Source of the DNA: Nitrospirales bacterium
GTDB taxonomy: Bacteria > Nitrospirota > Nitrospiria > Nitrospirales > UBA8639
Assembly (NCBI GenBank): GCA_021603905.1
Contig: BQIU01000047.1
Location: 1 to 33,216, forward strand
DNA length: 33,216 nt
Direction: 5' to 3'
Of the stretch, positions 1-6,923 are shown one piece after another. The position numbers and the translations under genes were made by a program. The notes under the pieces are model-generated. The model worked only from the letters and a program-made list of their open reading frames with translations, searched no databases and was not told the DNA's origin. Numbering within the stretch: the stretch's first letter is position 1; each line of letters starts with the position of its first letter.

Positions 1-196
1 CCACACCCGCAGGGTGTTGTCCCCTGCACCCGAGACAATCCACTGGCCTGTCGGATCGATTGCACAACAGTTCACCCGACTTGTATGCCCTTCCAGCACC
101 TGCTTGAGCGCCCCCGTAGCCGCCTCCCACACCCGCAGCGTCTTGTCCCCTGCACCCGAGACAATCCACTGGCCTGTCGGATCGATCGCACAACAA
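1..196 (-). repeat. Near-identical 126-bp tandem WD40-coding repeats
   Basis: Bases 1-70 and 127-196 differ at only about four positions and are offset by 126 bp, which is 42 codons or one WD40 blade. Both encode CAIDPTGQWIVSGAGD followed by TLRVW. Such DNA-level identity between blades points to recent duplication or gene conversion. The array probably continues beyond the left edge. Confidence 0.85.
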
Positions 197-2319
197 TAAA
201 CCCCGTCGGCATGCCCTTCGAGTACGCGTCGCATGGCAGCATTAGGTCGATCCGGCATTGGCCATGATGGTTTGAGATAAGAAAAGTCAAACGACTCTTC
301 AAAGGCATTCGTTGAGTTATCCAAAGCTTGACATTCGCCAAGCCGACTCAGCATCGTCACCGATAGGTCCTCGAGCTTGTTCCAACCACTCCACAAATGG
401 GCTGCTTGCGGGATACATCGTCGAAGAATCTGAACGACTTCGTCATCTGACGCCCCCTCCGCGACTCGATCAATATCCCCCTCGACCATTGAGTAAGGAA
501 ACTTCCACAACTTTTTTGCCACGTAGCGCAAATCCTTCACTGTGGCTTCCAGTTCACTTCGCCGACCTGCCATGAGCAGGTGATAGGCCAAATACGACCA
601 TAAATATGTTTCAGTTTCCGGCAGGTTTGCCCAGAAGGACGCGCCAGCATCTGCTTCCTTGCCTAGAAGGTCTCGATAGGCATTCAACAATTGAGCGTGA
701 ATCGTAGGCGCATCTTTTACGACGAGGCGAACAAAATCTTGTTGTAGATCGTGGAAGTTGAAAGAACGATGGTCATTGTCTGCAGCCAGATACAGTAGGT
801 TCTTGCGGGCTAATCGATTCAATAATTTTTGAGTTTGTTCTGCAGTCAGATCTCCTGTTTGTGCCCATAATCGACTGACTGTCGTCTCCGGCACCCCCAC
901 GTCTTCTGGGAAAATGGCTAGTTCGACAAATCGCTGTTTTTCGTCTTCCGGCAATGCCTCAATACTCAGCTTCATCGACTTAAAGATGCTGCCATAGGGA
1001 TGATCAAGAAATTCTAGGTCTCCCTTTTTGAGGGCGTTCAGAATCACCTCCCATGAAAGCCCTTCGCGAGCCTGTGCACCAGCCAACGCCAGGGCTAACG
1101 GAACATTCCCGCAACTCTCGCAAATTTCATTCGCTAGGACGGGAAGCTCATCTAGGCTTTGCCCACTCCACTCAGCGAGCAAGGCAAGAGCTGCATTCGA
1201 GGACAACACATCCACCGACTTTTCCTTCACTCCCAAGGCAGTCAATACTGATGCGTCCCTCGTCGTCACGACCAGACGCGATAGCGGACCTAACGCATCG
1301 AACGCTCTCACATGCTCGGCTTGCCACACGTCATCAATTACCAACAGGCATGACTTTTCTGTCAAGAGTTCTTGTAGCTTGGTACGGCCCTGTTCAATTG
1401 TCGTACAGCCTCCCGTGCCAGAGCTGAATACTTGAATCAATTCAGCCTGCAGGGCTTTCACATCTGGCTCTTGACTCATCGTGATCCAGAAAATGCCATC
1501 CGGAAATGCCCGTCGTATGTCTTCATCATTCGCTAAGGCAATCGCTAACACGGTTTTGCCAATACCGCCCTGCCCATGTAACCCAAGTTTCTGCCCTGAC
1601 CCTGTTATTCCGACTGCTCCATGCGTTTCCGTCAGCAACGCCTGCTTCAGTCCATTCAGCTCTTCAGGACGTTTTTGAAAATGAGGTCGTTGAGGAGGAA
1701 CACCATGTAGAGCTCCTAACGAACCTTCCCGACTTTCAGCAGCGCCAATAGGCTTGATTTTGCTTTCTCTGATACTACTCAGTACAGGCATATCAGGAAC
1801 GGCCCGCTCAGTTCTCTCACCAAAATCCGGCTCTCCTTCGGTGGGGGTTTCCGCTCCTTGATGTGTTCGTTCTACCTGAAATGCCTCGACAAGTTCTTTC
1901 ACGATTTTGACGAGTTCGGCATGCTGCTCCGCCTCGGGCAAAAGGTCCAGAGGTTCATTGAAGGGCCGAGACCATTGGTATTGGGTTAAATCTGTTGCAT
2001 CTTCAACGACGCTTGAGCTGATCGGCACGCAAAACATTGTGACATGTCCATTGTCAGCGGACTTCACTAATGGAGGTACTTCTTCTTCCATGATGAAATC
2101 AGATGCAAGAAAATGAGGGCTCACGAGCAAGAGGCCGACTCTTGCGCGGTCTAGTGCATCACCAATCTTCCGTTCCCACCGATCTCCAACTTGGATGTGC
2201 CCATCAGCCCAAACGGTAAGATGCCCCTTCCGCAAATACGGTTTTAAAAAGATGAAGAGTTTATCCAGCCAAACCCTATCTTGACGGCTATAGCTAATAA
2301 AGATGAGATCTCGGTTCAT
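1..2319 (-). CDS. TIR-NB-ARC-WD40 (STAND/NLR-like) protein, C-terminus cut by window edge
   Basis: The reading frame is open from an ATG at 2319 to base 1 (773 codons), so the C-terminus lies outside the window. Domains in order: a TIR domain (about residues 1-140) starting FISYSRQD, with a GDRWERKI segment in which Glu49 aligns with the catalytic Glu of NAD-cleaving TIR domains; a linker to about 225; an NB-ARC ATPase with Walker A GQGGIGKT (about 249-256), Walker B LLVIDDVW (Asp329-Asp330), a VPLALALAG GxP-type motif and an MHD-like FHD near 523; a helical region; and WD40 repeats from about 697 (WIVSGAGDKTLRVW). Family knowledge: such STAND proteins sense a ligand with the repeats, oligomerise through NB-ARC, and deplete NAD with TIR; several act against phages. 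That role is inferred here. It stands alone, with its own promoter and no obvious partner gene. Confidence 0.9.
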   Translation of the reverse strand, partial: MNRDLIFISYSRQDRVWLDKLFIFLKPYLRKGHLTVWADGHIQVGDRWERKIGDALDRARVGLLLVSPHFLASDFIMEEEVPPLVKSADNGHVTMFCVPISSSVVEDATDLTQYQWSRPFNEPLDLLPEAEQHAELVKIVKELVEAFQVERTHQGAETPTEGEPDFGERTERAVPDMPVLSSIRESKIKPIGAAESREGSLGALHGVPPQRPHFQKRPEELNGLKQALLTETHGAVGITGSGQKLGLHGQGGIGKTVLAIALANDEDIRRAFPDGIFWITMSQEPDVKALQAELIQVFSSGTGGCTTIEQGRTKLQELLTEKSCLLVIDDVWQAEHVRAFDALGPLSRLVVTTRDASVLTALGVKEKSVDVLSSNAALALLAEWSGQSLDELPVLANEICESCGNVPLALALAGAQAREGLSWEVILNALKKGDLEFLDHPYGSIFKSMKLSIEALPEDEKQRFVELAIFPEDVGVPETTVSRLWAQTGDLTAEQTQKLLNRLARKNLLYLAADNDHRSFNFHDLQQDFVRLVVKDAPTIHAQLLNAYRDLLGKEADAGASFWANLPETETYLWSYLAYHLLMAGRRSELEATVKDLRYVAKKLWKFPYSMVEGDIDRVAEGASDDEVVQILRRCIPQAAHLWSGWNKLEDLSVTMLSRLGECQALDNSTNAFEESFDFSYLKPSWPMPDRPNAAMRRVLEGHADGVYCCAIDPTGQWIVSGAGDKTLRVWEAATGALKQVLEGHTSRVNCCAIDPTGQWIVSGAGDNTLRVW

Positions 2320-2367
2320 GAGACAAGAGTAAGATTCATAGTGAGGACTTTGATTGTATGGATGTTG

Positions 2368-2396
2368 AGCATACGGCTTTACGAAAAACTTGACAA
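2368..2396 (-). promoter_or_regulatory. Candidate sigma70 promoter for the TIR-STAND gene
   Basis: Read on the minus strand there is TTGTCA, a 17-nt spacer and TATGCT. The predicted start of transcription is about 40 nt upstream of the ATG at 2319. No strong Shine-Dalgarno sequence precedes that ATG. Confidence 0.45.
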
Positions 2397-2735
2397 GCCA
2401 AAAAACATGTAGTGCTCCAGAGCTTGTGCAACTTACGACTCGGACACATGCCATTTGCACGAAGAGGTTGAGGATGCGAAAGCTGCGTGAGAGAAATGTG
2501 CGCGAAAGTATGGGCGGCTCACCGAAAACTTCTTTTTTACGGCGCTTCTGACGCAACCGAGAGGCGCAGACAAATTGGGAAAGTTTGGCGAGCACTGTTT
2601 GAGCCTCGAACACGATGATTGACAGACAGCCGAGTTTGTGGCCAGTCGTCTGGTCTTGCAACCTTATCTATCTTCAGGAGCATTTGCTCCGGTCAATATC
2701 GTCCCCAGAACAGTCGTCCCAGTGCCCTCAGATCA

Positions 2736-2764
2736 TTGACAGGCCTTTGGGCGACTCCTAAATT
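2736..2764 (+). promoter_or_regulatory. Sigma70 promoter upstream of the Uma2 remnant
   Basis: TTGACA at 2736-2741, a 17-nt spacer, and TAAATT at 2759-2764. An AAGGA lies about 10 nt before the ATG at 2786. The promoter looks intact although the gene behind it is broken. Confidence 0.5.
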
Positions 2765-2785
2765 GATAAAAAGGACCACTGATCT

Positions 2786-3306
2786 ATGGATGCGAACACA
2801 ATCCTCTCACCTGAAGAAATCTCCTCTGTTTGGGCTGAACTTGCGAAAGACGATCAGCTGCCCGATTGGTACGAACTGACGGAGCATGGAGAAATTATCA
2901 TGAGTCCGAAGCCGCCCAATCGACATCAAGTCATTTGCGCGGAGATCGCCTTTCAGTTGCGCTCACAGCTTGGTGGCAAAGCCGTGGGAGAAGTTGCCGT
3001 GCTGACCACACTGCTGGCATACGCGTCCCCGATGTCGTCTGGATGCCAGACGAGAAGTGGCAAGTCGTGAACCTCGAAGAAGGACTAGTCCAAGCGCCTG
3101 ACCTTGTGGTCGAAGTCTTGTCACCAGGAAATCGTCAGACCGAAATCCTCCACAAACTACAAGCCTAGCTCACCTCTGGCATTCATGAAGTGATCATTCT
3201 CGATCTGAAAGGCAGGCTCACCTTTCATCGAACCGATGGTCAACACGACTCCATCTTCAACATTCAGCTAAACATCCCTCCTCACCTCATCGAAGCGCAG
3301 TCATAA
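2786..3306 (+). pseudogene. Uma2 (DUF820) family nuclease-fold gene, disrupted by a frameshift and an in-frame stop
   Basis: The first part (2786 to about 3009) encodes a typical Uma2 N-terminus with DWYELTEHGEIIMSPKPPNRHQ and EVAVLT. The family pattern then continues one frame over, from 3010, as TAGIRVPDVVWMPDEKW and PDLVVEVLSPGN. One missing base between 3007 and 3010 explains the shift. This second frame reaches TAG at 3166-3168, just after KLQA, where relatives usually have Tyr (KLQAY), so TAC/TAT to TAG is the simplest reading. After the stop the same frame continues as LTSGIHEVIILDLKG to a TAA at 3306. Uma2 proteins have a PD-(D/E)XK-like fold; their function is mostly unknown and they are often multicopy. 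Two independent lesions favour a true pseudogene over a single sequencing error. Confidence 0.8.
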
Positions 3307-3433
3307 AGATTGCAGGCGGTAGTGAGTGAGAGCCTCACTCCTCACCTTAAGCCTCTCCACTGTGGGGCGAGGAAAATTTACTAAAGATGGAGCACTCTTG
3401 TCTCACTTGACCTCCTTCACTGCAATTTGCTAA

Positions 3434-3450
3434 TTAGTAATGATTCCTAA
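3434..3450 (+). promoter_or_regulatory. Per-box-like palindrome upstream of perR
   Basis: The 17-nt sequence TTAGTAATGATTCCTAA is an inverted repeat with 8-nt arms around a central G, with 7 of 8 positions matching. It ends 11 nt before the perR ATG. Its AT-rich form resembles Fur/Per boxes, and its position suggests autoregulation of perR and the following rubrerythrin gene. Confidence 0.6.
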
Positions 3451-3461
3451 AAAAGAATATC

Positions 3462-3893
3462 ATGAATATTTCTTCAGAAACTATCCGACAGCGGTTTAAA
3501 GACCAAGGCCTCAAGAACACGCCTCAGCGGACAGCTATTTATAAGGCGTTGGTGGAAACGACCAGCCATCCGACCGCTGAAGACCTCTACCAACACGTCT
3601 CACAAGATTACCCGATGATTTCACAGAATACGGTCTATTACACCCTTGGGGTGTTGCAGCAGGCGGGGTTACTTCGTGAGGTGAATGTGGGGCATGACCG
3701 CGCACGGTATGATGGCAATTTGACGCCTCACCATCATTTGATTTGTCATGGCTGCAAGTCGATCGTGGATGTGATGGATAAAAAGCTTAATAAAATATCG
3801 TGTCCAAGTGGCCTTCCGTCGGGATTTCACATCACCGATTATCAAATAGAATTTCGAGGTTATTGTCAGGCTTGCCGTCCCCAAACGGCATGA
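3462..3893 (+). CDS. perR: Peroxide-responsive repressor PerR (Fur family)
   Basis: This 143-aa Fur-family regulator has an N-terminal winged helix (residues about 8-80, TPQRTAIYKAL and ISQNTVYYTLGVL) and a C-terminal metal-binding dimer domain. Counted against Bacillus subtilis PerR with an offset of one, every ligand is kept: regulatory-site His36, Asp84, His90, His92 and Asp103, and structural zinc Cys95, Cys98, Cys135 and Cys138. Asp at the 103 position is characteristic of PerR, and oxidation of the two His ligands is the known peroxide-sensing step in the family. Only about 50 nt separate it from the rubrerythrin gene, with no terminator between them, so the two are probably co-transcribed. 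There is no strong Shine-Dalgarno before the ATG, but no better start is visible. Confidence 0.9.
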   Translation: MNISSETIRQRFKDQGLKNTPQRTAIYKALVETTSHPTAEDLYQHVSQDYPMISQNTVYYTLGVLQQAGLLREVNVGHDRARYDGNLTPHHHLICHGCKSIVDVMDKKLNKISCPSGLPSGFHITDYQIEFRGYCQACRPQTA

Positions 3894-3943
3894 GTTTTTT
3901 GTTGCAGATGTAGTTATTCAATTATTCAAAGAAGGAGGATGGT

Positions 3944-4369
3944 ATGGGTAAGGGTTTAAATGGAACGAAGAGTCACGAAAATTTAAAAGCGGCGTTTGCC
4001 GGTGAATCACAAGCGAATCGCCGATATCTCTATTTTGCACGACGTGCGGATATTGAAGGCTATACGGATGTTGGTGGTCTCTTCCGTGATACCTCTGAAG
4101 CGGAAACCGGACATGCCTTTGGACACATGGACTTCCTGAAAGAAGTCGGTGATCCCGCAACCGGTGTACCGATTGGCAACACCGAAGCCAATTTAAAAGC
4201 CGCCATCGAAGGGGAAACCTACGAGTATACTCAAATGTACCCGGGCATGGCCAAGACGGCACGAGAAGAAGGCTTTGATGAACTTGCCGAATGGTTTGAG
4301 ACTCTGGCGAAGGCTGAAAAGTCTCACGCCAATCGTTTCACCAAAGGCTTAGAGTCACTGTCGTTATAA
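3944..4369 (+). CDS. rbr: Rubrerythrin-family diiron protein without rubredoxin domain
   Basis: The 141-aa four-helix protein carries the diiron motifs of rubrerythrins: Glu21, EAETGH (Glu54, His57), EGETYEY (Glu91, Glu94) and EKSH (Glu125, His128). It stops there, lacking the roughly 45-residue C-terminal rubredoxin domain of classical rubrerythrin, so it resembles sulerythrin-type short forms. Family members reduce hydrogen peroxide to water in the cytoplasm. Without its own rubredoxin it needs an external electron donor. A strong Shine-Dalgarno (AAGGAGG) precedes the ATG. It follows perR closely and ends at a strong terminator, so a peroxide-induced perR-rbr transcript is likely. The Fe-S protein gene just downstream is a candidate donor (inference). 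Confidence 0.9.
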   Translation: MGKGLNGTKSHENLKAAFAGESQANRRYLYFARRADIEGYTDVGGLFRDTSEAETGHAFGHMDFLKEVGDPATGVPIGNTEANLKAAIEGETYEYTQMYPGMAKTAREEGFDELAEWFETLAKAEKSHANRFTKGLESLSL

Positions 4370-4392
4370 GAACAAACAACGTTTGTCGTTAT

Positions 4393-4430
4393 ACCCCAGA
4401 CAGGAAGACAGTCTTCCTATCTGGGGTTTT
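4393..4430 (+). terminator. Rho-independent terminator after rbr
   Basis: A long hairpin pairs ACCCCAGAcAGGAAGAC with GTCTTCCTaTCTGGGGT and is followed by TTTT. It separates perR-rbr from the Fe-S protein gene that starts at 4473. Confidence 0.9.
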
Positions 4431-4472
4431 CATTAAGTATGCGATATTTACATTTCCTGAACTGAGGCACAT

Positions 4473-5756
4473 GTGAAAGGTTTTGAACTCATTACCCCAG
4501 GCTGGGATCGACCGCAACTTGAAACCGAAACGTTGCGCGTATTCGACATCTGCGATGGCTGTCGGCGGTGTTTTAACTTGTGTCCGTCATTCAATACGTT
4601 GATTGATCGTATCGATGACTACGACAATGACGTCAACAAGTTTACCGCTAAAGATTTCGAGCAGGTCGAGCAAGAATGCTATTACTGCAAACTCTGCTTC
4701 AATCACTGTCCTTATTCCCCACCGCACAAATATGAAATCGACTTTCCCCGCTTGATGGCAGCGTGGAAGAAGCAGCGCATTGCGGAAAAAGGTGCAACTT
4801 GGCGTGACCGCTTACTGATCCAAACCGATTTAATTGGAAAGGTGGGAACACTGACGGCCCCCATGACCAATTGGGCACTGCGAACCCCGTGGGTCCGCAA
4901 GCTCATGGAGCACGTGATGGGCGTTCATCGTGATCGGCAAATCCTGCCCTTTCAGCAAGAATCGTTTCCATCATGGTGGTCCAAGCAAAGTCCATCTTCA
5001 GCGAAGCCGGAAACCAAAAGGAAAGTGGCCTTGTTCCCTAGTTGTATGGTGAACCACCAAGCCACAGATATTGGAAAAGCAACCGTGCAAGTGTTAGAGA
5101 AAAATGGCATTGAGGTAGCTGTTCCTGAAGGACAGCAGTGCTGCGGTATGCCACGGTTCGATCTCGGCGACACCGACAACATGATCGAAACGGCGAAAGC
5201 CAACTATGAAATATTTCGGCCTTATCTAGAATCCGGGCACGACATTATCGTTCCGACCGCAAGCTGCAGTCTGATGCTGAAACGTGAATACCCTTACCTT
5301 CTGCCCGATCATGGTCCAATCAAGGACATGGCCGAGCGAACATTTGATGTGTGTGAATACCTGATGAAACTGAAGAAGGAAGGGACGCTGTCAGTGGATT
5401 TCCCCGAAAATCCCGGCCGGATTGCCTATCAGATTCCATGCCATCTTCGAGATCAAAATATTGGATTTAAATCCAAAGAACTCATGGAACTTACCGGCGC
5501 GAAGGTTCAGCTCATCGAGAAATGCTCGGGCCATGACGGAACCTGGGGGGCAAAGGTGGAGTTTTTTGATCTCTCGATGAAAATTGCCAAGAAAGCCGTG
5601 AGAGATATGGAGGAAGATGCCGTCGATGCGGTAGCATCTGATTGTCCGCTCTCTGCGCTACAACTCGATCAAGTGCGTGGCATTCCCCAAGATTCCAACA
5701 AGACGGCTCGGCACCCTATTCAAATCATTCGAGACTCCTATGGACTATCTTCATGA
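4473..5756 (+). CDS. HdrD/GlpC-like iron-sulfur oxidoreductase subunit (rubrerythrin-associated)
   Basis: This 427-aa protein has two 4Fe-4S motifs near the N-terminus, CDGCRRCFNLCP (Cys27, 30, 33, 37) and CYYCKLCFNHCP (Cys69, 72, 75, 79), followed by two CCG-type domains. The first of these has FPSC...QQCCGMPRFD. The second has PCHLRD...KCSGHDGTWG, where the canonical Cys-Cys-Gly is replaced by Cys-Ser-Gly. This architecture matches HdrD, GlpC and lactate-oxidase electron-transfer subunits. No flavin domain is present, so it passes electrons rather than oxidising a substrate itself. It starts at GTG 4473; an ATG two bases upstream is out of frame. Its TGA overlaps the ATG of the DUF3501 gene, so the two are translationally coupled. 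Annotators usually call it a heterodisulfide reductase-related protein. Confidence 0.85.
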   Translation: MKGFELITPGWDRPQLETETLRVFDICDGCRRCFNLCPSFNTLIDRIDDYDNDVNKFTAKDFEQVEQECYYCKLCFNHCPYSPPHKYEIDFPRLMAAWKKQRIAEKGATWRDRLLIQTDLIGKVGTLTAPMTNWALRTPWVRKLMEHVMGVHRDRQILPFQQESFPSWWSKQSPSSAKPETKRKVALFPSCMVNHQATDIGKATVQVLEKNGIEVAVPEGQQCCGMPRFDLGDTDNMIETAKANYEIFRPYLESGHDIIVPTASCSLMLKREYPYLLPDHGPIKDMAERTFDVCEYLMKLKKEGTLSVDFPENPGRIAYQIPCHLRDQNIGFKSKELMELTGAKVQLIEKCSGHDGTWGAKVEFFDLSMKIAKKAVRDMEEDAVDAVASDCPLSALQLDQVRGIPQDSNKTARHPIQIIRDSYGLSS

Positions 5757-6334
5757 ATAACGTGACTCAACAAGACCTTCTCTCGCACGCGGACTACGAA
5801 CAACAACGATCATCTATTCGCCAGCAAATTATTGCCCTAAAAAAACGCCGGCGCGTCGCCATTGGTGACCTCGTGACGTTGATTTTTGAGAATCGGGACA
5901 CCATCCTCTATCAAATTCAAGAAATGCTCAGAACCGAACGGATTTTTGACAATGAGAAGGTCCAAGACGAGATTGATGTCTATAATGCACTCCTTCCCAA
6001 AGCCGAAGAATTAAGTGCCACTCTGTTCATTGAAATTACCGATTCTGAGCGTATCCAAGAACTGCTTGATTCATTTCAAGAAATTGACCGCTCTGATACT
6101 TTGTCCATTCGTGTTGGCGATCAAGCCATCTATGCTGAATTTGAAGCCGGGCATAGCAATGAAGACAAAATCAGTGCCGTACACTTTATACGGTTTCAAA
6201 CCAACTCAACATTTCGTCAACTATTAAGGAATTCCGATGTTCCGGCTTCTCTCAATATTACGCATCCCCACTATCAAGCCGAAGTGATTGTTTCGCAAGA
6301 GATGCGTGATGAGTGGTTGAAAGACTTAAAATAA
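5753..6334 (+). CDS. DUF3501 family protein
   Basis: The 193-aa product (MNNVTQQDLLSHADYEQQR...) is a DUF3501 protein, a family repeatedly found beside rubrerythrin and HdrD-like Fe-S genes. Its biochemical role is not known to me. It is soluble, rich in acidic and basic residues, with a basic KKRRR patch near residue 25 and no Cys cluster, signal peptide or membrane segment. The frame is open further upstream to 5642, but ATG 5753 is preferred because it forms a classic ATGA overlap with the preceding stop and the extension would lie inside the Fe-S protein gene. An electron-transfer or assembly partner of that protein is a reasonable guess from context only. Confidence 0.85.
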   Translation: MNNVTQQDLLSHADYEQQRSSIRQQIIALKKRRRVAIGDLVTLIFENRDTILYQIQEMLRTERIFDNEKVQDEIDVYNALLPKAEELSATLFIEITDSERIQELLDSFQEIDRSDTLSIRVGDQAIYAEFEAGHSNEDKISAVHFIRFQTNSTFRQLLRNSDVPASLNITHPHYQAEVIVSQEMRDEWLKDLK

Positions 6335-6412
6335 TGATTATCTATAGGCGTAAGCGCACGTGTATTCCAGAGAAAAACTCATAAAATCAAGGGGTTATCA
6401 CTTTCAGGTCAA

Positions 6413-6441
6413 TTGACAAGACGGTTAGTCCTTGCTAGAAT
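6413..6441 (+). promoter_or_regulatory. Strong sigma70-like promoter for the A-type carrier gene
   Basis: TTGACA at 6413-6418 (perfect consensus), a 17-nt spacer, and TAGAAT at 6436-6441 (5 of 6). Transcription would start near 6448, about 60 nt before the ATG at 6508. Confidence 0.75.
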
Positions 6442-6507
6442 GGAAGACTCACACAGAACTAGATTTTCCTTTTAGTTTCATCAACTTATAAAGGTGGAGG
6501 AAGAGAT

Positions 6508-6828
6508 ATGGTTACCATCACTGAAATTGCCGAGCAAAAGATTAAAGAAATGATAGTTGAAGAAGACAACGCTGTTGGATTGAGAATTTACGTCAAAGGT
6601 GGCGGGTGCAGCGGTTATCAATACGGCATGTCCTTTGAAGATAAGATTGGCGATGACGATACGATGATCGAAAAAGGTGACGTCAAGGTTATCGTTGACT
6701 CACAAAGCGCTCCGCTCTTGAGTGGTGCCGAAGTGGACTACGTTGATAGCCTTCAAGGTTCAGGATTCGCCATTAAGAATCCTCAAGCCAAGAGCACCTG
6801 TGGTTGTGGCAGTTCCTTCTCGACCTAA
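6508..6828 (+). CDS. erpA: A-type iron-sulfur carrier protein (ErpA/IscA family)
   Basis: The 106-aa protein has the three invariant cysteines of A-type carriers: Cys34 in KGGGCSGYQYG and Cys98 and Cys100 in the terminal CGCG motif. These proteins receive clusters from the IscU scaffold and pass them to apo-proteins, often 4Fe-4S targets. It is a second member besides iscA at 14483-14836 and is transcribed alone from a strong promoter with a good Shine-Dalgarno (GGTGGAGG). A terminator follows directly. That suggests a housekeeping ErpA-like role, independent of IscR control. ErpA versus IscA cannot be settled from sequence alone, so the symbol is tentative. Confidence 0.8.
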   Translation: MVTITEIAEQKIKEMIVEEDNAVGLRIYVKGGGCSGYQYGMSFEDKIGDDDTMIEKGDVKVIVDSQSAPLLSGAEVDYVDSLQGSGFAIKNPQAKSTCGCGSSFST

Positions 6829-6853
6829 TCATTGAAATCTCGTCGATCCTCTT

Positions 6854-6905
6854 AAGGGGCTTGGATGTGCATCTTTTCATGATGACATAACCAAGCCCCT
6901 TTTTC
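6854..6905 (+). terminator. Rho-independent terminator after the A-type carrier gene
   Basis: AAGGGGCTTGG pairs with CCAAGCCCCTT around a roughly 26-nt loop and is followed by a run of T. Confidence 0.85.
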
Positions 6906-6923
6906 ATTCTGGAGACCTGACCT

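Larger units (their letters stand above)
2320..2785. other. 466-bp stretch without a convincing gene
   Basis: It contains the promoter of the TIR-STAND gene on the left and that of the Uma2 remnant on the right. Between them the short open frames (for example one opening at 2619) show no recognisable family and lack good ribosome binding sites. I see no terminal inverted repeats or direct repeats that would mark an insertion element. It may be decayed accessory DNA. Confidence 0.5.

Noticed and set aside
1028..1678. Plus-strand open frames across the left-edge gene
   Set aside because: They are antisense to the NB-ARC domain, whose motifs are unmistakable on the minus strand.
2619..2879. 86-aa open frame before the Uma2 remnant
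   Set aside because: It overlaps the Uma2 start in another frame, has no family resemblance and no ribosome site.
3914..3935. Possible second Per box before the rubrerythrin gene
   Set aside because: TTATTCAATTATTCAA is AT-rich but forms direct rather than inverted repeats.
5642..5752. N-terminal extension of the DUF3501 frame
   Set aside because: It lies entirely inside the Fe-S protein gene; the ATGA overlap at 5753 is the natural start.
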